Positions 8,667-17,015 of a stretch of DNA of 57,383 bases are shown here, piece after piece. The position numbers and the translations under genes were made by a program. The notes below the pieces were generated by a model that searched no databases, had not been told where the DNA came from, and saw only the letters and a program-made list of their open reading frames with translations. Every line of letters begins with the position of its first letter. The stretch's first letter is position 1. The stretch is from an uncultured Clostridia bacterium. GTDB taxonomy: Bacteria > Bacillota > Clostridia > TANB77 > CAG-508. The stretch spans positions 1 through 57,383 of the forward strand of contig CAKPIA010000010.1 in the NCBI GenBank assembly GCA_934162205.1, written 5' to 3'.

Positions 8667-9243
8667 AAATTTTATTTAATTTCATTTTTAATTCATTAAT
8701 TGCTTTTCTTCTATGACTAATTTTATTTTTTTCTTCTTCTGATATTTCTGCATAAGTTTTTCCATTTTCTAATTCAAATATTTCGTCATATCCAAATCCA
8801 TTATTTCCTCTTTTATTTAATGCTATTTTTCCTTTTATAACTCCTGTACCTGTTATAAAATCAGTACCATTATAATAAGCAACAACACATTTCACTTCTG
8901 CTTTTCTTTCTTCATCTTTTAAATTTTTCATTTTTTCTAATATATAATTATTTATTTCTTCTTTAGTTGAATTAGGTCCAAGAAATCTTGCAGTATATAT
9001 TCCTGGCCATCCATCAAAATAATCTATACACAATCCACTATCATCTGCAATACATGGAATCTTTGTTATATCATAAATTTCTTTTGCTTTCTTTTTAGCA
9101 TTTTCTTCAAATGTTTTTCCATCTTCTACAACTTCTATATTACAATTTACATCCTTCATTGATAATATTTCATATTCTTTAAGTAAATTTTTTAATTCTT
9201 CTAATTTTCCCTTATTATTTGTTGCTATAAGTATCTTTTTCAT
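8665..9243 (-). CDS. rdgB: XTP/dITP diphosphatase (RdgB/HAM1 family)
   Basis: Hydrolyses non-canonical purine triphosphates (XTP, dITP) to monophosphates, keeping them out of DNA and RNA. The 192-residue protein has the substrate motif ATNNKGKLEELK at the start, the catalytic DDSGLCID with the following GWPGIYTARFLG, and the nucleobase-binding GFGYDEIF and SHRRKA near the end. Length is normal. It lies directly upstream of recN, so two genome-maintenance genes are grouped. Confidence 0.95.
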   Translation of the reverse strand: MKKILIATNNKGKLEELKNLLKEYEILSMKDVNCNIEVVEDGKTFEENAKKKAKEIYDITKIPCIADDSGLCIDYFDGWPGIYTARFLGPNSTKEEINNYILEKMKNLKDEERKAEVKCVVAYYNGTDFITGTGVIKGKIALNKRGNNGFGYDEIFELENGKTYAEISEEEKNKISHRRKAINELKMKLNKI

Positions 9244-9310
9244 AATTCTACCTCCAAAAATATTATAACATAAAAATATAGAAATAGTATAATGTATTAT
9301 TGGCTTATTA

Positions 9311-9448
9311 GAACAAAAGCGGACATTAATAACTTTTGTACTTATTAAACCATTTTGAAGTCCGCGTCTTTGTTCGTGCGTGAAATTTGCAAAGCAAATT
9401 TCTGTGCAATATATTTATATTATAGGAAGTTCGAAGAACTTTCCTATA
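9311..9448. other. Multi-hairpin intergenic element between purB and rdgB
   Basis: About 140 nt with four stems in series. P1 pairs 9311-9324 with 9360-9375 (GAACAAA + GCGGAC). P2 inside it is TTAATAA/TTATTAA (9326-9348). P3 is GAAATTTGC/GCAAATTTC with loop AAA (9382-9402). P4 is a near-perfect TATAGGAA.GTTC/GAAC.TTCCTATA hairpin (9421-9448). It is more GC-rich than the surroundings and has no ORF or RBS. It may be a structured RNA or a mobile intergenic repeat; I do not recognise it as a known RNA family. Confidence 0.55.
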
Positions 9449-9459
9449 ATGTAAAATAA

Positions 9460-9489
9460 GAAAGCCACTTAGAATTCTAAGTGACTTTC
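9460..9489 (-). terminator. Terminator of purB
   Basis: Stem GAAAG.CACTTAG / CTAAGTG.CTTTC with loop AATT just beyond the purB stop. One C/A mismatch. Confidence 0.8.
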
Positions 9490-9496
9490 TTGGGTT

Positions 9497-11050
9497 TTAG
9501 TTTTTTTTCAAAGCAATTTCTTCTGCATATCCAATGTAATTATTAGGCTTAAGATTAAGCAAAGTTGCTTTATCTTCTTCTGATAAAACATCCAGACCAT
9601 TTACAAAAGAATGAATATCTTCTTCTGTAATCTTCTTACCTCTTGTAAGCTCTTTAAGCTTTTCATATGCATCAGAGATGCCATACTTACGAAGCATGGT
9701 CTGGATTGGTTCTGCCAATACCTCCCAGTTGTCATCCAAATCCGCAGAAATAGCTGCTTCATTAACTTCACACCTCTTCAAGCCATTAATTGTTTCTTTT
9801 ATGACCTGTAAGGTGTAACCAAAGGCTAATCCAACATTTCTCTGAACTGTTGAATCTGCCAAGTCTCTTTGCCATCTTGATCTTAAAAGTTTGTCAATGA
9901 TGCCTGTCATGATTCCATTTGCCACATACACGTTACCCTCACTGTTCTCAAACTTTATCGGGTTAACCTTGTGCGGCATGGTTGAAGATCCAACCTCTCC
10001 CTTTACTACTTTCTGCTTAAAGTAGTTTATAGCTATGTACATCCACATATCTATATCAAGGTTTAACAGAATCATATTCAAATGCTGCAAATCCTGTAAA
10101 AATGTGGCTGTCGTGTCATGTGACTCAATTTGAGTCGTTATTGGATTGAAATCCAAATTAAGCCAACCAACAAACTCTTCCATTTTTCTTGGCCAGTTAA
10201 TATTTGGAAATGCAACTTTAATTGCCGAATAATTTCCAGTAGCTCCGTTAAATTTTCCAGAATCTACAGAATTTTCCAATAATACTAACTGCTCTTTCAG
10301 CCTTTTTTCATACACTTTAAACTCTTTTCCAAGAGTAGTCGGTGTTGCCGGCTGTCCATGGGTTCTCGCCAACATAGGTACATCCATAAACTTTATACAA
10401 AGCTCACTTATTGTGCTAATCAGCTCATTAATAGCAGGTATCAATACCTCTTCTTTTGCATCCTGCATCATTGTCGCATATGCAATATTATTGATATCCT
10501 CTGATGTACATCCAATATGTACCAAGCTGATCAAATCATCCAGTCCCTTTTCCCGGAGTTTCTCTGCTATATAATACTCCACTGCCTTTACATCATGGTT
10601 TGTTAACTTTTCGATTTCTTTTACTTTCATTGCTTCATTAACATTGAAATCTTCATAAATCCCCATAATGTATTGACAGTTTTCATCAAACATCTCCTTT
10701 TTGGACTTAAGATCCGAATTTTCTTTTTCAACAGTTTCTAAAAAATACTGCAACCATAAAACTTCGACTCCAATTCGATATCTTATAAGAGCATATTCTG
10801 AAAAATATTCTCTTAACTGATCTGAAACGGCCGAATATCTCCCGTCCAATGGAGATAATGCTAATAAAGCAGTTTTTCCTGCAACCATCTTACCAAACTT
10901 AGCATTCACTTCTGAATCAGAAGCAAATATGTCGGCATATTCCTTCAGACTACCTGCTATTTCTGGATTCCGATCTTTTAAAGTGGCTAAGAATTCTTTG
11001 GTTACCTCCTTTAAGATGTCTTTTCCTAAAACCTCATTCAGTGTTATCAT
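9497..11050 (-). CDS. purB: Adenylosuccinate lyase, E. coli-type, with N-terminal extension
   Basis: Catalyses two purine-pathway eliminations: SAICAR to AICAR, and adenylosuccinate to AMP. Of 517 residues, the core starting ALLALSPLDGRYSA follows the E. coli-type PurB (about 456 residues). It has TSEDINN, the catalytic His in ARTHGQPATPTT and the mobile-loop Ser in EVGSSTMPHKVNPIKFENSEGN. About 60 extra residues precede the core. Codon use differs sharply from the neighbours (more C/G third positions), which suggests acquisition by transfer. It is monocistronic. The start has CTCC-complement RBS GGAGT 6-7 nt upstream. Confidence 0.96.
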   Translation of the reverse strand: MITLNEVLGKDILKEVTKEFLATLKDRNPEIAGSLKEYADIFASDSEVNAKFGKMVAGKTALLALSPLDGRYSAVSDQLREYFSEYALIRYRIGVEVLWLQYFLETVEKENSDLKSKKEMFDENCQYIMGIYEDFNVNEAMKVKEIEKLTNHDVKAVEYYIAEKLREKGLDDLISLVHIGCTSEDINNIAYATMMQDAKEEVLIPAINELISTISELCIKFMDVPMLARTHGQPATPTTLGKEFKVYEKRLKEQLVLLENSVDSGKFNGATGNYSAIKVAFPNINWPRKMEEFVGWLNLDFNPITTQIESHDTTATFLQDLQHLNMILLNLDIDMWMYIAINYFKQKVVKGEVGSSTMPHKVNPIKFENSEGNVYVANGIMTGIIDKLLRSRWQRDLADSTVQRNVGLAFGYTLQVIKETINGLKRCEVNEAAISADLDDNWEVLAEPIQTMLRKYGISDAYEKLKELTRGKKITEEDIHSFVNGLDVLSEEDKATLLNLKPNNYIGYAEEIALKKN

Positions 11051-11141
11051 GTTAACACTCCTTTCTAAAAAATTAATTAATTAGTTGTAATTTTTCTAAA
11101 GCTGTCTTACCTTTTTAGAAAAATATATAAGTAACATTACT

Positions 11142-11170
11142 ATTATACCATAATTTTACATAATATGCAA
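11142..11170 (-). promoter_or_regulatory. Sigma-A promoter of purB
   Basis: Minus strand TTGCAT (11165-11170), 17 nt, TATAAT (11142-11147). The leader of roughly 85 nt can form a hairpin TTCTAAA.../TTTAGAA (about 11090-11121). I see no purine-riboswitch core in it. Confidence 0.75.
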
Positions 11171-11176
11171 CAAATT

Positions 11177-11212
11177 AAAGCCAGACTCAAATTGAATTTA
11201 AGTTTGGCTTTA
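11177..11212 (-). terminator. Terminator of the ABC exporter operon
   Basis: Imperfect stem from AAAGCCAGACTCAAATT to its complement ending TTTGGCTTT, about 100 nt past the permease stop and also upstream of purB. It is probably bidirectional. Confidence 0.7.
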
Positions 11213-11267
11213 GCTAATTTATATTTTTATTTAATTTAGTTTATTTATTAGATTTTTTTGTCTTTAA

Positions 11268-11300
11268 GTTGTCAAAAAACTACGTCCCCATTGACAACCT
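11268..11300. repeat. REP-like palindromic repeat, copy 1
   Basis: A 33-bp sequence: stem GTTGTCAA / TTGACAAC around a loop containing ACTACGTCCCC, 8 nt past the permease stop. An identical 33-bp copy is at 35447-35479. The layout TGTCAA...CGTCCCC...TTGACA resembles REP elements of Firmicutes mobilised by RAYT (REP-associated tyrosine transposase) enzymes. No such transposase is in the window. Confidence 0.85.
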
Positions 11301-11307
11301 ATTTGGG

Positions 11308-13878
11308 TTATATATTATCATTTCTTATTGTTTCAATAATATTTTGTTTATTTATTTTCTTTATTGCAAATCTCATTATAATTCCTATTATTACAAATAC
11401 AAATATTATTGAAATTATAATTGATTTCATTGGCAAAATATATGCTGTTTGTATGCTATTAGAAAATGCATTATATATTAAATATGACATTCCTATTCCT
11501 ATTGGAATTCCTATTATTAAAGCTTTTAAACCATAGAATATATTTTCTAGTCTTATCATTCTTTTAAACTCTTTTGATGTCATTCCAACAGATTTAAGCA
11601 TTGCGAATTCTTTACTTCTTAAATTCATATTTGTTGTTATTGTATTAAATATATTTGTTATTCCAATTAAGGTTATTACAGCAATAAATCCATAAAGAAA
11701 AATTGAAATAACTAGTACCATTGAATTTAATTGCTTTTGCATTTGCTCTAAATTATCTATAAGTACTTCTTTTTTTCCTTCTACATTAATTAAATTTTTT
11801 ATATCATTCTCTAATTGGGTAGCATTAGAAGAATTTATATACATACTTTTTACTGTTTCTTTTAAATTTAATTTCTGCATAAATTCATCACTAACAATTA
11901 AATATCCAGTATTTGAATATGAATAATCTAATCCCATAGGCTTTTTATTTGTTACATATACTATTTGTAATTCTTTTGTATTATTGTTTGAATCTTTTAT
12001 ATTTAATTTATCACCTGTTTTTATATTATAAATGTCTCCAAATACCTGCTTTCCATCATAATATGCTAAACCTTCATTAACTAAAATAGCACCATTTTTA
12101 TATTTTTCTAAATTTCCTCCTAATTTCTTTACATATCTTTCATATTCTTCATTTCCAACTGAATGTATTGATATAGTTAATGTTTCATATTTACTATATT
12201 CATATCCAGCTTTATCTTTTGCAAAGTCTGTTAAATATTTATTTTCTTTATCAATAATTTCTATATCTCCTCTTATATGAATAGAATATTCTTTAATATT
12301 ATTCATTTTCGAAATTTCTTTATAAAATTCTATATTTTTACTTCCGAATATTCCCATATTATATGATAGTTCTTGGTAATATAGCCCTGACATTTTAAAT
12401 CCATATCCTATAAATGTTGATAATGAGATAAAAATAACTACACTAACTATTATTGAAATTATTGTTGTTCTATATTTTTTTCTATTTCTTTTTAAATTTT
12501 TATATGATATTTCTCCACCTATTCCAAAAATTTTACTAATTATTTTTGGGCATCTTATTTTTTTAGCTTTTATTTTTATATCTTGATTACTTCTAATTGC
12601 TTCTATTGGAGATATTTTAGAAGCCTTTCTTGCAGAAGAAATACTAGATAAATATATAGTAATAGCACTTAATATAACTGTAAGTAATATTGGAATAATA
12701 GGTACACAATATAAAAATTTTATTCCATTTAAAGAATCTTTTAAAAGAATATTAACAAGCCATAATAACACAGCTATTGCTATTATTCCTGAAATTATTC
12801 CAAGTGGAATTGCTATTATTCCTAAAATTGCACCTTCAAATAAAACACTTTTCTTAATTTGTTTTGAAGTTGCTCCAATACTTGAAAGCATACCATATTG
12901 TTTCATCTTTTCTGTTATAGAAATTGCAAAACTATTTCTTATTACAAAAACACTTGAGACTATAATTATTACAATAACAACTCCAGCTATTGAACACAAT
13001 GTTGCTATAAGTCCATCATCTAAACTTGCTCCTTCATATGATAGTAATGTATTATTTACTCTTAAATCATATTTTTTTGATTTATATGTATTTCTCATAC
13101 CATTAACTGTTATTTGTTCTTCTGATTTTATTGAATTATCAGCAATCTTCATTTCATTTATTTCTGCTGTATATTCTTCGAATTTATATTTATTTTTATA
13201 TCTTATTGCAACATTTGCTTTATTTTTTACTTCATCCATTTTAGTAATAATAGTATAACCTGGTGCAGAAAAAGGTTCTATGTTTCTATTCGTTCTTTCT
13301 ATTATGCCAACTATTGTATATTCCTTAGAAAATTCCGTTTCTATGTATTCTTTTTGTTCTTCATCATATGGATTTCTTTGATTTAATTCTTTTCCTTCTA
13401 AAATTCTTTTTCCTATATCTAATTTTAATTTTTGTCCAACTTTGTAATCAACTTTTCCATTTTGTATAATGCTTTCTTCTATAACAATTTCATTACTATT
13501 TTCTGGTAACCTTCCAGAAACAAGATTTATTCCTATATTTTTGAAATCGTTTACAGCCATCAAACTTAAATATGGTTTATATTCATTTTTACTTTCTTTT
13601 AAATAACTATAACCTAAACTCTCTAAAAGATATGTTTGCTCTACATTTCTGTTATTTTGTAAAACTTTTATATCATTTTTTGGTACATCATATAAAGTAA
13701 CATGATAATTTCCATCATCTTTTTTGGCGTTTTCTACTAATGTTTTTTGAACACTTGTCACCATCCCTGCAACTGCACATATTAGTGCTGTAGAAAGTAT
13801 AATACCAATTATAGTAACAATAGTTCTTTTTTTATTTAACTGTAAATCCTTAAAGATTAATTTTTTTATTATATCCAT
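11308..13878 (-). CDS. ABC exporter permease with two FtsX domains
   Basis: An 856-residue membrane protein. One helix at about 18-40 is followed by a roughly 250-residue extracytoplasmic MacB-like domain, an FtsX block of three helices (about 290-430), a further helix near 490 with a second extracytoplasmic domain, and a C-terminal FtsX block (about 730-850). SITEKMKQYGMLSSIGATSKQIK and LRSKEFAMLKSVGMTSKEFKRM are the coupling helices. This is the usual MacB/FtsX-superfamily exporter, often handling antimicrobial peptides or lipids. It is 2 nt behind its ATPase and beside a two-component system. The substrate is unknown. Confidence 0.9.
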   Translation of the reverse strand: MDIIKKLIFKDLQLNKKRTIVTIIGIILSTALICAVAGMVTSVQKTLVENAKKDDGNYHVTLYDVPKNDIKVLQNNRNVEQTYLLESLGYSYLKESKNEYKPYLSLMAVNDFKNIGINLVSGRLPENSNEIVIEESIIQNGKVDYKVGQKLKLDIGKRILEGKELNQRNPYDEEQKEYIETEFSKEYTIVGIIERTNRNIEPFSAPGYTIITKMDEVKNKANVAIRYKNKYKFEEYTAEINEMKIADNSIKSEEQITVNGMRNTYKSKKYDLRVNNTLLSYEGASLDDGLIATLCSIAGVVIVIIIVSSVFVIRNSFAISITEKMKQYGMLSSIGATSKQIKKSVLFEGAILGIIAIPLGIISGIIAIAVLLWLVNILLKDSLNGIKFLYCVPIIPILLTVILSAITIYLSSISSARKASKISPIEAIRSNQDIKIKAKKIRCPKIISKIFGIGGEISYKNLKRNRKKYRTTIISIIVSVVIFISLSTFIGYGFKMSGLYYQELSYNMGIFGSKNIEFYKEISKMNNIKEYSIHIRGDIEIIDKENKYLTDFAKDKAGYEYSKYETLTISIHSVGNEEYERYVKKLGGNLEKYKNGAILVNEGLAYYDGKQVFGDIYNIKTGDKLNIKDSNNNTKELQIVYVTNKKPMGLDYSYSNTGYLIVSDEFMQKLNLKETVKSMYINSSNATQLENDIKNLINVEGKKEVLIDNLEQMQKQLNSMVLVISIFLYGFIAVITLIGITNIFNTITTNMNLRSKEFAMLKSVGMTSKEFKRMIRLENIFYGLKALIIGIPIGIGMSYLIYNAFSNSIQTAYILPMKSIIISIIFVFVIIGIIMRFAIKKINKQNIIETIRNDNI

Positions 13879-13880
13879 TA

Positions 13881-14561
13881 TTATACATTCCTTTCATCTT
13901 TTATAATCTTTCCATCATCTATTGTTATAATTCTGTCTGCTTCTAATGCAATTTTTTCATCATGTGTTATTACTATAACTGTTTGATTAAATTTTTTATT
14001 TGAAAGTCTTAATAATGAAATTACTTCTTCTGATGCTTTACTATCTAAATTTCCTGTTGGTTCATCTGCAAGCATAATTGCTGGTTCATTTATAATAGCT
14101 CTTCCTATTGAAACTCTTTGCTGTTGTCCTCCTGATAATTGATTTGGTAAATGATTTTTTCTATTTGACAATTTTAAAGTATTTAAAACTTCTTCTAATC
14201 TTTTTTTATCTACTTCTTTGCCATCTAACCTACATGGCAAAGTTATATTTTCCTCTACATTTAAAGTTGGAATTAAATTATAAAATTGATATATTAATCC
14301 TATTTGTCTTCTTCTAAATATTGCTAAATTATCATTATTTAAAGTATATATATCTTTTCCATCTATATATACTTTTCCAGATGTTGGTCTATCTACACCT
14401 CCAAGTAAGTGTAATAATGTAGATTTTCCGCTTCCACTTGCTCCAATTATTGCAACAAATTCCCCTTTTTCAACTTTAAATGAAACATTATTTACAGCTT
14501 TTACTTCATTTTCTCCTTTTCCATATGTCTTACATAAATTTTCAACTTTTAAAATTTCCAT
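13881..14561 (-). CDS. ABC transporter ATP-binding protein (MacB/LolD type)
   Basis: A 226-residue ATPase: Walker A GASGSGKSTLLHLLGG, Q-loop YQFYNLIPTLNVEENI, signature LSGGQQQRVSIGRAI, Walker B AIMLADEPTGNLDS, H-loop VITHD. It energises the FtsX-type permease encoded 2 nt downstream. Its promoter carries tandem AGTCAC boxes directly upstream of the -10, so the neighbouring response regulator probably activates it. The layout resembles Bce-type peptide-sensing and detoxification modules, although the permease is longer than BceB. Confidence 0.94.
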   Translation of the reverse strand: MEILKVENLCKTYGKGENEVKAVNNVSFKVEKGEFVAIIGASGSGKSTLLHLLGGVDRPTSGKVYIDGKDIYTLNNDNLAIFRRRQIGLIYQFYNLIPTLNVEENITLPCRLDGKEVDKKRLEEVLNTLKLSNRKNHLPNQLSGGQQQRVSIGRAIINEPAIMLADEPTGNLDSKASEEVISLLRLSNKKFNQTVIVITHDEKIALEADRIITIDDGKIIKDERNV

Positions 14562-14610
14562 ATTTATTTTTGTATGATAAACATACTCTCCTTTCTTATT
14601 ATTTGATTTT

Positions 14611-14665
14611 ATTATATTTTATAAAAGTGACTATCAAGTGACTAAAAAACTATAAATTTAGTCAC
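14611..14665 (-). promoter_or_regulatory. Activated promoter of the ABC operon with AGTCAC boxes
   Basis: Minus strand: -10 TATAAT (14611-14616) with no -35. Instead there are two AGTCAC boxes (14627-14632 and 14638-14643), spaced 11 bp start to start, one helical turn. A third copy in opposite orientation is at 14660-14665, making a 9-bp inverted repeat GTGACTAAA/TTTAGTCAC. This is typical of an OmpR-family activator site. The same AGTCA core recurs upstream of the response regulator gene. Confidence 0.75.
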
Positions 14666-14671
14666 AAAAAA

Positions 14672-14725
14672 AACACTATATTTCTAGCACAATATTATTT
14701 TTATTGTATCTAAAAAAGTAGTGTT
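14672..14725 (-). terminator. Terminator of the two-component operon
   Basis: AACACTA (14672-14678) pairs with TAGTGTT (14719-14725). An inner stem forms ATTGT/ACAAT, and on the minus strand it is followed by eight T. It separates the kinase gene from the ABC operon promoter. Confidence 0.8.
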
Positions 14726-14736
14726 CTTTTGTATTC

Positions 14737-15954
14737 TTATTTCATATATTTTATAATAAATTCTGTACCTTTTCCCTTTTCTGACTTACAACTTATATAA
14801 CCATTATCTTTTTCTATAATTGTTTTTGCTAAGGCAAGTCCAATACCTATACTATTTTCTGATGAGTCTTTTCCTTTATAAAATCTTTCAAAAATATGTT
14901 TAATGTCTTCTTTATCTATTCCATTTCCTTCATCTATAATTTGTATTTTTGTATACAAATTATTTTCTTCATAATTTATATAAATATTTTTGTTTTCGTC
15001 TGTATGTTCTATACAATTTTTCATTATATTTGTTATTGCTTCTGCTTGCCACTTGTAATCTCCAATAAAGAAAGAATCTTCTTTGCCTTTTATTACAATA
15101 TTTTGATTTTTTATTTCTATTGGTATTTCTAATCTTTTTAAACATGCTAATATTAATTCTTTTACATTTATCTTTTCTTTTATAAAGTCTTCTACCCCCG
15201 CTTCTAATCTTGAGAATTTTAAAAGTGATATAATCAAAAAACTTATATTTTCTATTTGTTTATCTATTTCAAAAATAAATCTTTGCCTTGTTTTTTCATC
15301 CATTTTAGGATTATCTTTTAAATTATCTAACATTATAGATATAGAAGTTATTGGTGTTTTTAATTGATGTGATATATCTTGTACAGACACTTTTAGGCTT
15401 TCTTTATCTTGTTTTGATTTTTCCGCTTCTTCTTTTAACATTACCGTTATTTTATATAATTCATTTTTTAAATTACTTAACTCATCTTCGCTATTATCTT
15501 CTATTTTTAATTCATAATTTCTATTATTAATTTCATTTATATATTTTTTAATTTCATTAAGTTTTTTATTTCTACTTTTTATATATAAAATTGCTATAAT
15601 AATCCATACTAAATTTATTATTACTACGAAGGCTACATTAATTTTTATATTATTATTCATTTGATTTTTTATAGTCAAAATACTATTTTCCTCATTTGAA
15701 TACATACCATATCTTTTTAAAAGTTCTTTTCCTTCTATATTATTTGCATCATCTTTATTTAAAATTTCTATAATTTCATTTGTATCTACTTCTGGATAAT
15801 TTTCTTTTATTTCTGATATTATTTGAGCCATCTTTATATTTATTTGTTCGTTAAAACTTTTATATTGTTTTATTGTATTTAATAACATTACAATTGATGT
15901 TGTTATAGTAATAATTATCATTGGTATAAGTATTTTCTTTAAATATTTTTTCAA
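14737..15954 (-). CDS. Sensor histidine kinase
   Basis: A 405-residue membrane sensor kinase. TM1 is at about 9-27, an extracytoplasmic segment of roughly 75 residues follows, and TM2 is near 103-123. Then come a HAMP-like linker and coiled coil, a HisKA dimerisation helix with the phospho-acceptor in VQDISHQLKTPITS (about 190-203), and HATPase_c with N-box ITNIMKNCIEHT, G1 DEGNGIDKED and G2 GIGLALAK. The sizeable external domain differs from the short loop of BceS-type kinases, so it probably binds a ligand directly. Its start is 1 nt from the regulator gene. Confidence 0.94.
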   Translation of the reverse strand: MKKYLKKILIPMIIITITTSIVMLLNTIKQYKSFNEQINIKMAQIISEIKENYPEVDTNEIIEILNKDDANNIEGKELLKRYGMYSNEENSILTIKNQMNNNIKINVAFVVIINLVWIIIAILYIKSRNKKLNEIKKYINEINNRNYELKIEDNSEDELSNLKNELYKITVMLKEEAEKSKQDKESLKVSVQDISHQLKTPITSISIMLDNLKDNPKMDEKTRQRFIFEIDKQIENISFLIISLLKFSRLEAGVEDFIKEKINVKELILACLKRLEIPIEIKNQNIVIKGKEDSFFIGDYKWQAEAITNIMKNCIEHTDENKNIYINYEENNLYTKIQIIDEGNGIDKEDIKHIFERFYKGKDSSENSIGIGLALAKTIIEKDNGYISCKSEKGKGTEFIIKYMK

Positions 15955-15955
15955 A

Positions 15956-16624
15956 TTAATCTCCTACTCTATATCCCAAACCTCTTACAGTTTTTATAAT
16001 ATTTTCATCTTCTAATTTTTCTCTTATTCTTTTTATATATACAGTTAATGTATTATCATTTACAAAATTTCCTGCTATATCCCATATTTTTTCTAATAGT
16101 TCATCTCTTGTAATCAATTTATTTACATTAGAAAATAACATCAAAACAATTCTATATTCTAAACTTGTAAATATTATCTCTTGTTCTCCTTTATATACCT
16201 TTGCTTGATTCATATCTATTTTTATATCTTTATATTTTATAATATTTGAATTTATATCAGCTTTATTGTATCTTCTAAAAACTGAATTTATTCTTGATAT
16301 AAGTTCTCTTGTTCTAAATGGTTTTATTATATAATCATCTGCTCCCAAATCAAGCCCCATAACTACATTTGTTTCTTCATCTCTTGCTGTTAAAAATATT
16401 ATTGGTATATCTTTTCTTTCTTTTACAAATTTACAAATATTAAATCCATTTCCATCTGGTAATGTTATATCTAATAATATTAAATCAAAATCTTCTGTTT
16501 CAATTATTTTTTTAGTATCTTCTTCTGTTTTGGTAACTTTCACATTAAAGTTTTCTTGTTCTAATGAATATTTTAATCCTAATATTATGCTGTCACTATC
16601 TTCCACTAATAAAATTTTTTTCAT
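15956..16624 (-). CDS. OmpR/PhoB-family response regulator
   Basis: A 222-residue regulator. The receiver domain has an acidic pocket at VEDSD, phospho-acceptor Asp in LILLDITLPDGNGF (about residue 52), the switch Thr in IIFLTARDE and the Lys in ADDYIIKPF. The C-terminal winged helix (about 130-220) contains SLEYRIVLMLFSN, RDELLEKIW and TVYIKRIREKLED. It is the first gene of the kinase operon. AGTCA boxes in its own promoter and in the ABC operon promoter suggest autoregulation plus control of the exporter. Confidence 0.95.
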   Translation of the reverse strand: MKKILLVEDSDSIILGLKYSLEQENFNVKVTKTEEDTKKIIETEDFDLILLDITLPDGNGFNICKFVKERKDIPIIFLTARDEETNVVMGLDLGADDYIIKPFRTRELISRINSVFRRYNKADINSNIIKYKDIKIDMNQAKVYKGEQEIIFTSLEYRIVLMLFSNVNKLITRDELLEKIWDIAGNFVNDNTLTVYIKRIREKLEDENIIKTVRGLGYRVGD

Positions 16625-16634
16625 ATTATCACCG

Positions 16635-16696
16635 ATTATATTATACCTATTTTTTTACTTTTGTAAATGACTATTCTGTCATATTTATTGACTATT
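16635..16696 (-). promoter_or_regulatory. Response regulator promoter with two TGACTATT boxes
   Basis: Minus strand: -35 TTTACA (16662-16667), 16 nt, -10 TATAAT (16640-16645). Just upstream are two copies of AATAGTCA (16668-16675 and 16689-16696) 21 bp apart, two helical turns, sharing AGTCA with the ABC promoter boxes. The distal box overlaps the -35 (TTGACT, 16688-16693) of the divergent small gene at 16747. Confidence 0.65.
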
Positions 16697-16716
16697 TATT
16701 AAAAAAGTTATAAAAT
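16688..16716 (+). promoter_or_regulatory. Promoter of the 64-residue gene
   Basis: TTGACT (16688-16693), 17 nt, TAAAAT (16711-16716). The -35 overlaps a putative response-regulator box, so the regulator may also control this gene. Confidence 0.6.
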
Positions 16717-16746
16717 ATTTTTATTAACCACAAGGAGGTACATTTT

Positions 16747-16941
16747 ATGAAAGAAAAACTAAAAACTCTAATTAGAGAAGTTTTCAACTCAAACGGAGAA
16801 ATCCGACCATGTGGGCGGGAAAAATGCAAAGAATTAATTTCTTTAGCAAGCCAAATTTATCCTGGACTAAATTTTGGTGACCCGAATACGGGTATTATGA
16901 ATATGGATGCAATGAAAGAATTGCTTGCAAAATTCATTTAA
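16747..16941 (+). CDS. Small protein of unknown function, 64 residues
   Basis: I do not recognise the family. It encodes MKEKLKTLIREVFNSNGEI..., with two cysteines in PCGREKCKEL, a mixed charged/hydrophobic pattern suggesting a small helical cytoplasmic protein, and no signal or membrane segment. Coding is supported by AAGGAGGT about 7 nt upstream, a promoter (16688-16716) and a perfect terminator behind it. It uses GC-rich codons (ATC CGA CCA TGT GGG CGG) unlike its neighbours, hinting at transfer. It is divergent from the two-component operon. Confidence 0.75.
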   Translation: MKEKLKTLIREVFNSNGEIRPCGREKCKELISLASQIYPGLNFGDPNTGIMNMDAMKELLAKFI

Positions 16942-16954
16942 TATCCGTATAAAA

Positions 16955-16988
16955 AGAAAGAGTTAATATTAAAATATTAACTCTTTCT
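16955..16988 (+). terminator. Terminator of the 64-residue gene
   Basis: A perfect 16-bp stem AGAAAGAGTTAATATT / AATATTAACTCTTTCT with a 2-nt centre, followed by AATTTTTT. Confidence 0.92.
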
Positions 16989-16998
16989 AATTTTTTAT

Positions 16999-17015
16999 AA
17001 ACAGTAGTACTGTTT
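16999..17015 (-). terminator. Terminator of the 54-residue gene
   Basis: AAACAGTA / TACTGTTT stem overlapping the stop codon of the gene at 17014. On the minus strand it is followed by ATAAAAAATT. Confidence 0.6.

Noticed and set aside
11051..11141. Purine riboswitch in the purB leader
   Set aside because: No paired loop motifs of the purine aptamer; only one simple hairpin.
16635..16640. Second TATAAT as the regulator -10
   Set aside because: Spacing of 21 nt from TTTACA is too long; the overlapping TATAAT at 16640-16645 fits better.
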